This document shows, piece after piece, positions 45,627 through 55,037 of a DNA stretch of 64,000 bases (its first letter is position 1; each line of letters starts with the position of its first letter). The translations under genes and the position numbers were made by a program. The stretch lies in assembly GCA_020848545.1 (NCBI GenBank), contig JADLHZ010000140.1, positions 1-64,000 on the forward strand, written 5' to 3'. The notes under the pieces were generated by a model that was not told the DNA's origin, searched no databases, and was given only the letters and a program-made list of their open reading frames with translations. Source of the DNA: Deltaproteobacteria bacterium. Its GTDB lineage: Bacteria > Myxococcota > JADLHZ01.

Positions 45627-46292
45627 ATGGCGACCCCTGACGTTCCACCGGACTGGCCGGCCGGCGAGCCGCCGCCGACCGAAGAAGAGATCCGCCAAGC
45701 GAAGGCCCTCGCCGATTACTTGGACGGCAAGCCCGCGCCGGATCTCGATCCCGGCCTGAAAAAAATGTCGGACATCCTGAGGGTCGCCGCGCCGCACATG
45801 AGAAAGGAGCAGCGGCGCCAAAAGTGGATCCGCCGCGCGATGGTCGTGAGCTTCCCGGCGGCGGCGATGATCCTCGTCTGGCTGGCGCTGCCGAAGCCGC
45901 AGCCTTTGCCGCCCGCGCCGGCCGAGCTCATCGCGCAGCAGACGCTGGCGGCGCGCGCCGGGAACACCGAGGCGCTCGAACGGGCGATGGCGCCCTATCG
46001 ACAAACCGTGAAGAACGCGCCGGCAAGCGCCCGCACGAAGGAGCGCGCCTTCGGAAAAGACGCGGCGTTCTCGCGGGCGCTCATCGAGATCAAACGTGGC
46101 GACGGCGAAACCGCGCTCAACACGATCGCCCACGCGTTCACGCTCGGCGAAGACGACGATGTCTTCACCTTGAACCTGTTGCTCGCGCGCGCAGCGGCGC
46201 ACCGCAGCCTCGGCCACGCCAAAGACGAAGCTCAGACGTCGCGCGAGGCGATGAAGCTCGCCGAACGCTTGCTCGCCGAGAGCCTGCGCTGA
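45627..46292 (+). CDS. Single-pass membrane protein with TPR-like tail
   Basis: A 221-aa protein. Residues ~1-65 are acidic/Pro-rich cytoplasmic sequence; one helix (MVVSFPAAAMILVWLAL) follows near residues 73-89. The C-terminal part has helix pairs (SRALIEIKRGDGETALNTIAHAF; RAAAHRSLGHAKDEA) like tetratricopeptide repeats, probably periplasmic. The topology is anti-sigma-like, but no sigma factor is adjacent. AAGGGG lies 6 nt before the ATG. Confidence 0.75.
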   Translation: MATPDVPPDWPAGEPPPTEEEIRQAKALADYLDGKPAPDLDPGLKKMSDILRVAAPHMRKEQRRQKWIRRAMVVSFPAAAMILVWLALPKPQPLPPAPAELIAQQTLAARAGNTEALERAMAPYRQTVKNAPASARTKERAFGKDAAFSRALIEIKRGDGETALNTIAHAFTLGEDDDVFTLNLLLARAAAHRSLGHAKDEAQTSREAMKLAERLLAESLR

Positions 46293-46320
46293 CCGTGCTT
46301 TTCATGCACCCGCGGCGAAC

Positions 46321-46683
46321 GTGCGGCATCTTGCGAGCGTGAACGGTGCCTCCCCTGCCCTGCTCTTTCGCCTCGCGTGCGCGGCGCTCCTCGCCTACGC
46401 GCGCTGGCCGAGCGACGTTGCGTTCCACTGCGCCTTCAAAACGCTCACCGGCCTGCCCTGCGCCACCTGCGGCATGACGCGCGCGTGGATTCACTTCGCG
46501 CATGGCGACGTGGGCGCTGCGGTGGTCCAATCGCCGCTCGGCAGCGTGCTCTTCGTCGTCGCCGCGCTCGTCGTCGTCTTCGGGCCGCCGCCAAGAACCT
46601 GGCGCGCGGGCTTCGCGCCGCTTTGGATCGCCGCCGGCTTCGCGCTCAATTGGATCTACTCACTGGCAACGGGAGTCGCATGA
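46321..46683 (+). CDS. DUF2752 family membrane protein
   Basis: A 120-aa small membrane protein with the DUF2752 motif LPCATCGMTRAWIHFA. It has about three hydrophobic helices (LLFRLACAALLAYARW; SVLFVVAALVVVFG; LWIAAGFALNWIYSLA). The function is unknown. GTG at 46321 or 46339 may start it. Its stop overlaps the next gene (ATGA). Confidence 0.8.
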   Translation: MRHLASVNGASPALLFRLACAALLAYARWPSDVAFHCAFKTLTGLPCATCGMTRAWIHFAHGDVGAAVVQSPLGSVLFVVAALVVVFGPPPRTWRAGFAPLWIAAGFALNWIYSLATGVA

Positions 46684-47933
46684 ACGACTTGGAAAAATCC
46701 GCCGGCCGCGCGCTCTGGCTGTCGATCGCCGCGGTGCTCACCTGCTGCGGGCCGCTCGGCGTCATCGCCGTCGTCTGGGGCTTCGTCATCAAGCGCGACG
46801 CCGACGCGGTCTCGGCGCCGACGCCGCTGCGCGCGTTCTTCGCGATCGGGCTCGGCACGCTCTCGGTGATTCAGCTCTCGTACGCCGTCTACACCTCGCA
46901 GAAAAACGAGAAGGCGCGCATGGAGATGGCCGGCGCCGCGACGAAACGTCTCGCCGGACAGCGTGAGGCGCTCGCGCTGAAGCACGACGTCGCCTGCGAT
47001 CTCACCATCGAGTATCTGCTCGCGAGCAAGAAGCGCTCGTTCGACGCGATCACCTGCCCCGGCCAAGTCGAAGCGAAAGAGTCCGTCGCCACGCTCACCG
47101 AAGTCGTGGCCAAGAACGGATCGAGCGAGCAAGCGTTGCGCGCGTGCTTCGGCAGGACAAGCCGCTGGTTCGTCATCGACGCCGACGCCAACCTGCGCTG
47201 TCCCGAAGCGCTGCCGGCCGGGCTCTCGGCCGCAGGGCCGACGTCGTTGCCTTCCGGGCTCTCGGCGCTCGTCTCGGAAGACGATCGCTGGCGCCTCGCC
47301 GTCGCGGAAGCGACGACCAAAGAGAACGTCGAGCGCTTCACCAGCGAGCTCGCGCGCCTGCGATCTGCGCTGGCGGCGCACAAGCACGCGGAGAGAGCCT
47401 GTCCCTCGTTCGGTCTCGGCATGACCGACGCCGGCGCCAAGCGGCGCTTGGAGATCGGCTACGTCGACTTCGACGATCTCAACGCCAGCACTAAAAAGAC
47501 GGCGGACGAGTGGGAGTTTTTGACCAAGGCGAGCCTGCGCGCCGCGCTCAATCCGCAGAACAGCTTTCGCGGCGCCGACATCAATCGCGTCGGCCGCTAC
47601 CTCGCGGTCTTCGACGCCGAGACGCGCGCGTGGCCGGAGATGACGAAGGAGGATGGCGTCATCAAGGACAAGTTCGCGTACGTGAGCGGCGCCTTCGACG
47701 GCTGGATGACGCTCGTCGATCTCGAACAAGCGAAGGTGCTCTGCGAGACCCGCTTCCGCTTCGAGAGCAGCGAGAACATCCGCTACCGGAAGGGCAAGTT
47801 CTCGAGCGAAGAAGGCAGCGTCGAGAAAGCGCTGAAGAGCGACTTCGAAGATCGCTTCGAGGACGCGGCGATCGCGGCGGTGAACAAGCTCGCGAACGGC
47901 GAGATCAAGCTCGGCGTGAAGCTCTTGGAGTGA
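46680..47933 (+). CDS. Membrane-anchored hypothetical protein
   Basis: A 417-aa protein with two N-terminal helices (LSIAAVLTCCGPLGVIAVVWG; FFAIGLGTLSVIQLSYAVY) and a large soluble domain (~75-417) of mixed helices and strands. No known domain recognised in the soluble part. It is coupled to the DUF2752 gene by ATGA. Its stop and the opposing gene's stop form TGATCA. Confidence 0.8.
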   Translation: MNDLEKSAGRALWLSIAAVLTCCGPLGVIAVVWGFVIKRDADAVSAPTPLRAFFAIGLGTLSVIQLSYAVYTSQKNEKARMEMAGAATKRLAGQREALALKHDVACDLTIEYLLASKKRSFDAITCPGQVEAKESVATLTEVVAKNGSSEQALRACFGRTSRWFVIDADANLRCPEALPAGLSAAGPTSLPSGLSALVSEDDRWRLAVAEATTKENVERFTSELARLRSALAAHKHAERACPSFGLGMTDAGAKRRLEIGYVDFDDLNASTKKTADEWEFLTKASLRAALNPQNSFRGADINRVGRYLAVFDAETRAWPEMTKEDGVIKDKFAYVSGAFDGWMTLVDLEQAKVLCETRFRFESSENIRYRKGKFSSEEGSVEKALKSDFEDRFEDAAIAAVNKLANGEIKLGVKLLE

Positions 47934-48242
47934 TCAGTAGTAGAAGCGCGCGCGGTGCAGGAGCTGCACTTTGCCGTGCTGATCGACGCGATACACCATG
48001 ACGACCTGCGAGTCGCCCACGTCCTTCACGACGACGAAGGTGTCGGTCGAGAGCACGTTGACGCGCACGTCGTGATGCCCGGCGAGCGCCATGCTCATCG
48101 GGCCCATCTGCGTTTGCAGCATTTGCGGTGGCGGCGGATTTGGCGGCGGCTGCACGATGGTGCCCGCTTGCCCTTGCGCATCGGCGGCGAGCGCCGCGCC
48201 GCTGAACGAGATGATCGAAAGTGCGAGCAGTAGGCGAAGCAT
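47934..48242 (-). CDS. Small exported hypothetical protein
   Basis: A 102-aa protein with a clear signal peptide (MLRLLLALSIISFSGAALA), a Pro/Gln-rich segment (VQPPPNPPPPQML), and beta-rich C-terminus (VVVKDVGDSQVVMVYRVDQ). Its ATG overlaps the jag stop by 1 nt, so it is probably the last gene of the rpmH-rnpA-yidD-yidC-jag run. Confidence 0.75.
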   Translation of the reverse strand: MLRLLLALSIISFSGAALAADAQGQAGTIVQPPPNPPPPQMLQTQMGPMSMALAGHHDVRVNVLSTDTFVVVKDVGDSQVVMVYRVDQHGKVQLLHRARFYY

Positions 48243-49183
48243 CAGCCCTCCGCGCCGTCCGGAATGATCAACACGCGGCGCAACAGACCTTCGCCTTCGC
48301 TGCGCGTCTTCAAGCCTTGTTGTCCGTCGAGCGTCACGTGAAAGATGCGCCGATCGTGCGCGTTCATGGGGCTCACGGTGAAGATCTTCCCGTCGGCCTT
48401 CGCTTTTTCGCCGAGCTTCTTCGCGAGCACGCGCAGCGCTTCTTGGCGGCGCTCGCGATAGCCTTCGCAGTCGAGCGCGATCTTCTCCGGACCTTCGGCG
48501 TCTTTGCCGACGATGCGGTTCACCATGAATTGCAGCGCGAGCAAGGTCTCGCCTTTGCGCCCGATGATGAGGCCTTCGTCAGGACCGTGCATGTCGACGA
48601 GCACTTGCTCGGCGGTGTCGACCGAGATCTGCGCGCGCGCCTCGAGCTTCGAGAGATCGAGCAGCTTGCGCGTGGCTTCGAGCGCCTTGTTCGCGCGTTC
48701 GGAGAGCGCGCCTTCGTCGAGCGCGGGCTTCGGCGTCACCGGCTCCTTCGGCGCCGCGGTCATCTCCCGAAATTCTTTGTACTCTTCGGCGAGCGAGTCC
48801 GAGAACCCTTCGCCTTCGTCGTCATGGCGCGGGCGCCGATCGCGACCGCCGCGATCGCCACGGCCGCCAAAGCCACCCGCGCCGCCGCGCCGGCCGCCAC
48901 CACCGCCGCCGCCGAAGTCACGCCGGCCGCCACGATCACCGCGCGGACCACGGCCGCCGCGATCGCCACGATCTTGCCCGCGCGACTGGGGGCCGTCCTT
49001 GAGGTGCGCCGGCTGCAGCTCGTCTTCGTCAACCTGCTGATCGTCGACTTCGATGACGACGCGCTTTTGATCGTCGTCCTTCGCGATGACCGTGTACTTG
49101 ATCTTGCTGCGTGAAATGCCGAGCGACTCGCACGCCTTGATGGCGGCTTCTGCCTCTGTGAGGCCCTGAAATGTCTTATGCAC
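48242..49183 (-). CDS. jag: Jag/KhpB-type RNA-binding protein with RGG linker
   Basis: A 313-aa RNA-binding protein. Residues ~1-52 are the Jag N-terminal domain (GLTEAEAAIKACESLG). Residues ~68-119 form an Arg/Gly/Asp-rich linker of RGG-like repeats (DRGGRGPRGDRGGRRD), unusually long. KH (~175-240; IIGRKGETLLALQFMVNRIV) and R3H (~245-313) domains close the protein. It follows yidC by 32 bp, as in many bacteria. Confidence 0.94.
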   Translation of the reverse strand: MHKTFQGLTEAEAAIKACESLGISRSKIKYTVIAKDDDQKRVVIEVDDQQVDEDELQPAHLKDGPQSRGQDRGDRGGRGPRGDRGGRRDFGGGGGGGRRGGAGGFGGRGDRGGRDRRPRHDDEGEGFSDSLAEEYKEFREMTAAPKEPVTPKPALDEGALSERANKALEATRKLLDLSKLEARAQISVDTAEQVLVDMHGPDEGLIIGRKGETLLALQFMVNRIVGKDAEGPEKIALDCEGYRERRQEALRVLAKKLGEKAKADGKIFTVSPMNAHDRRIFHVTLDGQQGLKTRSEGEGLLRRVLIIPDGAEG

Positions 49184-49215
49184 TTGGATGGTCCCTGGGT
49201 GTCTCTAACGGTGGC

Positions 49216-50871
49216 TCAAGTAGCCGGTGTCAAAGCTGTTTTCTTCCCGAATTTGCGGTTGATATAGGCCTGCTGAAGGATGGTCAAGATGGTGTTGACG
49301 AAGATGTAGAAGACGAGGCCCGAGGGCAGCCCTACCATGAACAGCGTCATCAGCGGCGGCATCATATAGAGCATGATCTTCTGCTGCTGCGGATCGCCGG
49401 CCGGCGGCGACAGCTTTTGCTGCACGAACATCACGCCGCCGAGCAGGAGCGGCAAGATGTAGAACGGATCCTTCGCCGTCAGATCGCCGAGCCACAAAAA
49501 TTCCTGTTGATAGAGCTCGACCGCGGCCCACAGCGTGCGCCAGAGCGCGAAGTACACCGGCATTTGTAAGAGCGCCGGCAGACACCCGCTCAAGAACGGA
49601 TTGACGCCGCGCTCTTTGTAGAGCCGCATCGTCTCGAGCCCCTGCTTCTCGCGATCGTCGGGGAAGCGGGCTTTGATCTTGTCGAGGTCCGGCTTCAGGT
49701 CACGCATCACCTGCATCGACATGAACGACTTCTGCGTCACCGGCAGAAGCAAAAGCTTGACGATGAGCGTGAGGATCAAGATCGCGATGCCGTAACTGTG
49801 AAAGATCCCGTACGCCTGGTTCAGGATCCACAGCATCGGCCGGCTCAAGAAGCCGAGCGGCATGAACCAGACTTTGTAGTCGATCGCTTCTTCGAGCTCC
49901 TTGTTCGGCCGCTTCAAGAACGCGCTCGCCTTCGGGCCGGCGTAGACCTTGAAGTGTTGCGTGAGCGTTTGGCCTGGCGCGAGCTTGGTCTCCGGCGCTG
50001 CCAGCGTGGCCGACATGCTGACGAAAGAGCTGCCGGTGCGCGCGCGCTGCTCGTCGAAGTCGGCGCCAACGATCAGCGTTTGCTCGGGCGCGGCGGCGAG
50101 CAAGAAGTACTGCTTGTCGATGCCGGCCCACGCGAGCGGCTTTCCTGTGGGCGGATCATCGTTCTCGCCGTGCGCGTGCTTGTAGAGCTGGCCGTCGATG
50201 TACGCGGCCGGCGCGATGAGGTCCGGCGGCGGCTCGAACATGCTCTTGTCCTTCAGCGTCTTCTCGTCGAACAGGCCGGCGAGTCTGAGCGCTGGCGACA
50301 CCGTGGTCTCGCTCGCGCCCGTGTTCTTCAGCTCGACGTCGAGCGCGAGCAAGTAGTCGTGCTCGGCGAACGCCCAGCGCGCGTGGCCTTCGAGTGATCC
50401 TTGCTTGTATTGAAAGTCGACGCCGCGCTCGCTCTTGCTCATCGACGAGAAGATCATCGGCGCGCCGCCGAGCAGCACCGACGCACCGTCAACGCGTTCG
50501 CCGGCGGGCTCGCCGAGCAAGCTCACCGGGTGCTTTTGCTCGCCGCGCCTCTTGCCGCCCTCCTTATATTCCTTGAGCGTCACGTGCGTGATCGCGGCGC
50601 CGTAGGACGAGAGCTCGACGTGCATCAGCGGCGTGTCGATCGCTTCTTTCTGCTCGGGTAACGCCGGTGCCACCGGCTGCGACGCCGCGGCTGCTGCGGC
50701 GACCGCGGGCGACGACGCCGGCACGTTAGCGAGGGGCGCCTTCGTCGCGGGCTGCGACGCGCTCTGAGCCGTTGGCGGCGCCGGTTTTTTCGGCGGCGCG
50801 ACGACCAAGTTCCAAAACAGCATGATGCCGAGGCACACGAGCACGGTGATGAAGACGCGTTTATCGATCAT
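49216..50871 (-). CDS. yidC: Membrane protein insertase YidC
   Basis: A 551-aa insertase. N-terminal helix ([20 protein letters not shown]), large periplasmic beta domain (~60-330), then the conserved insertase core with [41 protein letters not shown] and [15 protein letters not shown]. It inserts membrane proteins alone or with SecYEG. Its start overlaps the yidD stop (ATGA). Confidence 0.97.
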   Translation of the reverse strand: MIDKRVFITVLVCLGIMLFWNLVVAPPKKPAPPTAQSASQPATKAPLANVPASSPAVAAAAAASQPVAPALPEQKEAIDTPLMHVELSSYGAAITHVTLKEYKEGGKRRGEQKHPVSLLGEPAGERVDGASVLLGGAPMIFSSMSKSERGVDFQYKQGSLEGHARWAFAEHDYLLALDVELKNTGASETTVSPALRLAGLFDEKTLKDKSMFEPPPDLIAPAAYIDGQLYKHAHGENDDPPTGKPLAWAGIDKQYFLLAAAPEQTLIVGADFDEQRARTGSSFVSMSATLAAPETKLAPGQTLTQHFKVYAGPKASAFLKRPNKELEEAIDYKVWFMPLGFLSRPMLWILNQAYGIFHSYGIAILILTLIVKLLLLPVTQKSFMSMQVMRDLKPDLDKIKARFPDDREKQGLETMRLYKERGVNPFLSGCLPALLQMPVYFALWRTLWAAVELYQQEFLWLGDLTAKDPFYILPLLLGGVMFVQQKLSPPAGDPQQQKIMLYMMPPLMTLFMVGLPSGLVFYIFVNTILTILQQAYINRKFGKKTALTPAT

Positions 50872-51107
50872 GCAGGATCCTCGGGCTTCGGCGTAATTCT
50901 CGGGACGGGGTCGTAGCCATAACCGGCGAACGGATGACAGCGGCCGACGCGGCGGATGGCGAGCAGCGTGCCGCGGAGCGGGCCGTGGGTGCGCAGCGCT
51001 TCGACGGCGTACTCAGAGCAGGACGGCAAGTAGCGGCAGCGCCCGCCGAGAAAAGGCGAGAGCAACAACTGATAGAGGCGTATGAAGAGAACGAGCAGCG
51101 AGGTCAC
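50868..51107 (-). CDS. yidD: Membrane protein insertion efficiency factor YidD
   Basis: A 79-aa protein of the YidD family: [31 protein letters not shown], followed by [15 protein letters not shown] at 51107 overlaps the rnpA stop (GTGA) and gives the usual length; an ATG at 51167 would place 20 extra residues antisense-free within rnpA and is less likely. It aids YidC. Confidence 0.95.
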   Translation of the reverse strand: MTSLLVLFIRLYQLLLSPFLGGRCRYLPSCSEYAVEALRTHGPLRGTLLAIRRVGRCHPFAGYGYDPVPRITPKPEDPA

Positions 51108-51478
51108 GGCCGCGGCTTTCGCTTGAAGTACCGATCGCTGTCGAGGAGTCCTAACATTTCGTCGCACAGGCTGGCGCTGTCTAGCTCGGCAGCGCCCACT
51201 TTGGCGACGATCACATAATCATAGCCAGGGCGAAAGGGAACCCGCCCGCGCCGAAAGAGCTCGCGCACGCGACGTTTGAAGCGATTTCTGTCGTGAGACT
51301 TGCCGACTTTACGCGAGACGGCGAGCCCGAGCCGCGGATGATCGCGCTCGTTCGACCGAAACCACAGGATGAGGTGCGCTGACGCTCGCCGTTTGCCGCG
51401 CGTCTTGCAGTCGACGAATTCTTGCGACTTGATCAGTCTAAGACGCTTCGCAAAGCGCTCTGTGCTCGCGGATTCCAC
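51104..51478 (-). CDS. rnpA: Ribonuclease P protein component RnpA
   Basis: Protein subunit of RNase P (124 aa), which matures tRNA 5' ends. The family motif is in [17 protein letters not shown], with [12 protein letters not shown] before it and [14 protein letters not shown] after. The start is GTG at 51478; the frame stays open further upstream only through rpmH. It lies 49 bp downstream of rpmH on the same strand. Confidence 0.93.
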   Translation of the reverse strand: MESASTERFAKRLRLIKSQEFVDCKTRGKRRASAHLILWFRSNERDHPRLGLAVSRKVGKSHDRNRFKRRVRELFRRGRVPFRPGYDYVIVAKVGAAELDSASLCDEMLGLLDSDRYFKRKPRP

Positions 51479-51527
51479 AACGAAAGTGACGCGGTCGCGC
51501 CCGGCCGCAGACGGACGAGAAAGCCGT

Positions 51528-51680
51528 CTACTTCTTGGCGACTTTGACCGTGAGCTTCTTCCTGCCCTTGGCCCGGCGCCGCGCGAGCACCTTGCGGCCA
51601 CCCTTCGTGGCCATGCGATTTCTGAAGCCGTGCGTCTTCTTGCGCCGGCGATTGCTCGGTTGATAGGTGCGCTTCGACAT
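51528..51680 (-). CDS. rpmH: 50S ribosomal protein L34
   Basis: A 50-aa, highly basic L34: [19 protein letters not shown], then [19 protein letters not shown], ending KLTVKVAKK. Short but unmistakable. It is the first gene of the rpmH-rnpA-yidD-yidC-jag cluster flanking the origin, transcribed away from dnaA. Confidence 0.97.
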   Translation of the reverse strand: MSKRTYQPSNRRRKKTHGFRNRMATKGGRKVLARRRAKGRKKLTVKVAKK

Positions 51681-52119
51681 GTTTCGGTCCTCTCAAGATG
51701 CCTCCAAAGCAGCAGGCAAAGTGGACGCGGCCCGTATCCGATTCCGGCCGGGAGCGTCAAGGTGCCGGCGGCGGCGGCGGCGGGGCCAATCGACATCGAC
51801 GCGTGACCATTTTGTCACTTAGCATTTGACTTGCTGCACACCCTTTGTTACGAGGCTCACCCCTTGCCGAACTCCGAATGACGATTCGGGGCGCGCTGCG
51901 GGCGAAGCCGGGCAACCGGTTCGAACACCTCCCAACAATTTGTAAGAAACGGCGGAGCGCACACTCATGGGCCTGTGGATAAGTCTGTGTACAGTTTGTG
52001 GTTTGCCCACGTAAGCAGCTGAATTCGAAGACGTTTTGCTCTGAGAAGTTTGTAACAGTTGTAGCGCAGTGGTGGCGACGTCGAACCGGCTTCGACGTTC
52101 TGAGGGAGCGGCTTTCAGC
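51681..52119. other. rpmH-dnaA intergenic region, oriC candidate
   Basis: A 439-bp gap between divergent rpmH and dnaA, less GC-rich than its surroundings. It holds one perfect DnaA box (51974-51982, TGTGGATAA, reverse of TTATCCACA) and related words such as TGTGTACAG and TTTGTGG just after it. It must also hold promoters of both genes. No tandem box cluster is evident, so whether it is the functional origin is not certain. Confidence 0.55.
51974..51982 (-). promoter_or_regulatory. DnaA box (perfect consensus)
   Basis: TGTGGATAA is the exact reverse complement of the consensus TTATCCACA, about 140 bp upstream of dnaA. It may serve replication initiation or dnaA autoregulation. Confidence 0.7.
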
Positions 52120-53598
52120 ATGGCACCAGACGTGAGCGAGCAGGGGAGAGACCGGATGGGTGAGCAGGGCACGGACGGCGCGGGCGGACATCACAGCACG
52201 CCGGCAAAGCCAGCGGAGCCGCAGCGCGCGGGCCCTGAGGTCGACAGTTATTGGCGCGACATCCTGGCGCTGATCCGCACCCGGGTGAACGACTTCGTCT
52301 TCAACGCCTTCTTTCAGCCGCTGCGCCCGGTCGGCCTCGACGCCGAGCGGCTGCGTATGGAGATCCACGACCAGTTCACCCGCGACTGGATCGAAGATCA
52401 CTACCGCTTCGTCATTGAAGAGGCGCAGGGCGAGCTCGCGGTGCAAGTCCCGTGGGCGGCGCCGCGCAGCTTCACCTTGAGCGTCAACCCAGACCTCGTC
52501 GATCCGCGGCAGAACAACGCCGCACCCGCGCACGAAGTCACCGTCCGTTCGGCGCCGCAGCCGACCGCCGAACGCAGGACGCTCAACGACAAGTACGCCT
52601 TCAACACCTTCGTCGTCGGCCCGTCGAACCAGTTCGCGTTCGCGGCGTCACGCGCGGTCGCGGACAAGCCGGCGCTCGCCTACAATCCTTTGTTCCTCTT
52701 CGGCGGCGTCGGTCTCGGCAAGACCCACCTCATCAACGCCATCGCTCAAAGCATCTTACAGTCGAACCCGAATTTTCGCGTCATCTACACCTCGAGCGAG
52801 CAGTTCATGAACGAGGTGATCAACGGCATCCGCTACGGCAAGATGGAAGAGTTCCACAACAAGTACCGCAAGAACTGTGACGTCCTCTTGATGGACGACA
52901 TCCAGCTCATCGCCGGCAAAGACCGCACCCAGGAAGAGTTCTTCCACACCTTCAACACGCTGCACGAGCTGAAGAAGCAGATCGTCGTCTCGAGCGACAA
53001 GCTGCCGCACGAGATCCCCGGCCTCGAAGAGCGCATGCGCACGCGTTTTCAGTGGGGGCTCATCGCCGACATTCAGCCGCCCGAGATCGAGACGCGCATC
53101 GCCATTCTGAAGAAGAAGGCGGAGGCCGAAAACGTCGACTTACCGGACGACGTGGCCATGTTCTTGGCCGAGAACATCAGGAGCAACGTGCGCGAGCTCG
53201 AGGGCGCGCTGATCCGCGTCGTCGCGCACAGCTCGTTGACCGGCGCGCGCATCAGTATCGACTACGCCAAGCACGTGCTCGCGGAGCTGCTCGCGGGCCG
53301 GCGCCACCAGGTGACCGTCGAATCGATTCAGAAGGCGGTGGCGGCGTTCTACAACGTCAAGATCGCCGACTTGAAGTCGCAGCGCCGGCACAAGATCGTC
53401 GCGCGGCCCCGGCAGGTCGCGATGTATCTCTGTCGAAAGCTCCTGAACGCGTCGTATCCCGAGCTCGGCGATCGCTTCGGCGGCAAGGATCACACGACGA
53501 TTTTGTCGGCGTGCCGCAAGATGGAAGCGCTGTCGACCAAAGACAATCAACTGCGCACCGAGCTCTTGGAGCTGCAGCGCAAGATTCAGGATTCGTGA
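52120..53598 (+). CDS. dnaA: Chromosomal replication initiator DnaA
   Basis: A 492-aa replication initiator. N-terminal domain I (YWRDILALIRTRVNDFVF), a short linker, AAA+ domain III with Walker A in GGVGLGKTHL and Walker B LLMDDIQLIAGKDRTQEEFFHTF, and domain IV with the DNA-binding signature FGGKDHTTILSACRKM. Possible starts are GTG 52069, ATG 52120 and ATG 52156; the last has an excellent GGGGAG site, so it is also plausible. It leads dnaA-dnaN-recF-gyrB. Confidence 0.97.
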   Translation: MAPDVSEQGRDRMGEQGTDGAGGHHSTPAKPAEPQRAGPEVDSYWRDILALIRTRVNDFVFNAFFQPLRPVGLDAERLRMEIHDQFTRDWIEDHYRFVIEEAQGELAVQVPWAAPRSFTLSVNPDLVDPRQNNAAPAHEVTVRSAPQPTAERRTLNDKYAFNTFVVGPSNQFAFAASRAVADKPALAYNPLFLFGGVGLGKTHLINAIAQSILQSNPNFRVIYTSSEQFMNEVINGIRYGKMEEFHNKYRKNCDVLLMDDIQLIAGKDRTQEEFFHTFNTLHELKKQIVVSSDKLPHEIPGLEERMRTRFQWGLIADIQPPEIETRIAILKKKAEAENVDLPDDVAMFLAENIRSNVRELEGALIRVVAHSSLTGARISIDYAKHVLAELLAGRRHQVTVESIQKAVAAFYNVKIADLKSQRRHKIVARPRQVAMYLCRKLLNASYPELGDRFGGKDHTTILSACRKMEALSTKDNQLRTELLELQRKIQDS

Positions 53599-53924
53599 GG
53601 TCTGGACGCCGCGATCGGAGCATGCCAAGTGACGCGGAAAGTTTTTTAGGGATGCGTGTCGGAAGAAATGACTGTGGAGAAGGCTGTGAAGAAGGGTGGG
53701 GTAAGCGGTGACAAAGTGTGCGCAGGTCGCACCAGCTGTGCACCGCGCAAATTCATCCCGTGCGGCGCACACACCTTCACGCGGGAACTTTGTCGAACGA
53801 AAGCGAGAGGGTAGCGGGCTTATCCCCAGAAAAACGGCCGGCTAATACTACTATTTAGATCTTTATAAATACATAAGAAGAAGAGAAGGCAGCGCGCAGG
53901 CAACCGCAGAGCGAGGAGAGCAAA
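53599..53924. other. dnaA-dnaN intergenic region, second oriC candidate
   Basis: A 326-bp gap. It has DnaA-box-like words: TGTGGAGAA (53673, one mismatch) and TTATCCCCA (53820, one mismatch). Next to the latter is an AT-rich tract (53842-53882, TTTAGATCTTTATAAATACA), conspicuous in this GC-rich sequence, as expected for a DNA-unwinding element. Spacing before dnaN is longer than usual for an operon. It also likely contains the dnaN promoter. Confidence 0.55.
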
Positions 53925-55037
53925 ATGAAATTCATCACGAGTGCAAACACCCTGGCAGACCACCTGTACCGCGTGCAGGGTGTCGCAAGCGCCAAGTCGA
54001 CCATGCCGGCGCTCTCGCACGTGTTGCTCCGCGCGGACGGGCAGCAGCTCAAGCTCAGCGCCACCGACCTCGACCTCGCGATCGAAGATTTCGTGCCGGT
54101 GAAGGTGGAGCAAGCAGGCAGCGTGGCGCTTCCGGCGAAGAGCCTGTTCGAAGTCGTGAAGACCTTGCCGCCGGGCGACGTGTCGCTGACGCTCGTCGAC
54201 AACCAGCGCGTCGAGATCAAAGCGCCGAAGGCCACGTTCAAGCTCGTCGGCGTGTCGGCCGGTGAGTTCCCCGCGATCCCGCAAGTGCCGGACACCCAGA
54301 GCATCGAGCTGCCGGCGCGTGAGATCGCCCGGATGATCGACGGCACGATCTTCTGCGTCTCGACCGACGACGCCCGCTACAACCTCACGGGCGTGTACTG
54401 GGAGGCGCTGCAAGGCGGCAAGGGCCTGCGCTTCGTCGCCACCGATGGCCATCGCTTGGCGCTGATGGAGCGCGCGTTCGACCAGCACGTGACGATGAAG
54501 CCGGTCATCGTACCGAAGAAGGCGCTCATCGAGCTGAAGCGCTTGCTTGGCGCGACGCCGGCCGAAGAACAACGCGTGCGCTGCGCGTTCAGCGACAACC
54601 ATGTGGTGTTCGGCGTCGGCGACGTCAAGTTGAGCTCGCGGCTCATCGAGGGCCAATTCCCGGACTACGAGCAGGTCATCCCGAAGAGCGCGCCGAACGT
54701 CGTGAAGGCGTCACGCGCAGAGCTCTCGGATGCGTTGAAGCGGGTGTCGATCATGTCGCCGGACAAGTCGTTCGGCATCCGCCTCCACGTCGAGAACGAC
54801 CGCGTGCGCGTCGAGAGCCAGAACCCGCTGCTCGGCGAAGCGTCGCAAGAGATCGATGTCGAGTACCAAGGGCCGGCGATCACCATCGGCTTCAACGCGC
54901 ACTACTTGCTCGAGGTGCTCTCGCAGATCAGCGAAGGCGGCGTGCGCATCGAGCTCGCCGATCACATTTCGCCCGCGCTCGTGCGGCCGATTGAGTCGCG
55001 CGACCTGCTCGGCGTCGTCATGCCGATGCGTGTGTAG
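53925..55037 (+). CDS. dnaN: DNA polymerase III sliding clamp beta subunit
   Basis: A 370-aa clamp that tethers polymerase to DNA. Three repeated domains are visible; motifs include LSHVLLRADGQQLKLSATDLDLAIE, RFVATDGHRLALMER and the C-terminal VRPIESRDLLGVVMPMRV. The start is ATG with GAGGAGAGCAAA upstream. The gap to recF (89 bp) is framed by an inverted 12-bp repeat. Confidence 0.98.
   Translation: MKFITSANTLADHLYRVQGVASAKSTMPALSHVLLRADGQQLKLSATDLDLAIEDFVPVKVEQAGSVALPAKSLFEVVKTLPPGDVSLTLVDNQRVEIKAPKATFKLVGVSAGEFPAIPQVPDTQSIELPAREIARMIDGTIFCVSTDDARYNLTGVYWEALQGGKGLRFVATDGHRLALMERAFDQHVTMKPVIVPKKALIELKRLLGATPAEEQRVRCAFSDNHVVFGVGDVKLSSRLIEGQFPDYEQVIPKSAPNVVKASRAELSDALKRVSIMSPDKSFGIRLHVENDRVRVESQNPLLGEASQEIDVEYQGPAITIGFNAHYLLEVLSQISEGGVRIELADHISPALVRPIESRDLLGVVMPMRV

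Noticed and set aside
51900-51940. tRNA-like GGTTCGAA sequence
   Set aside because: No T-stem pairing and no acceptor or anticodon arms can be folded around it.
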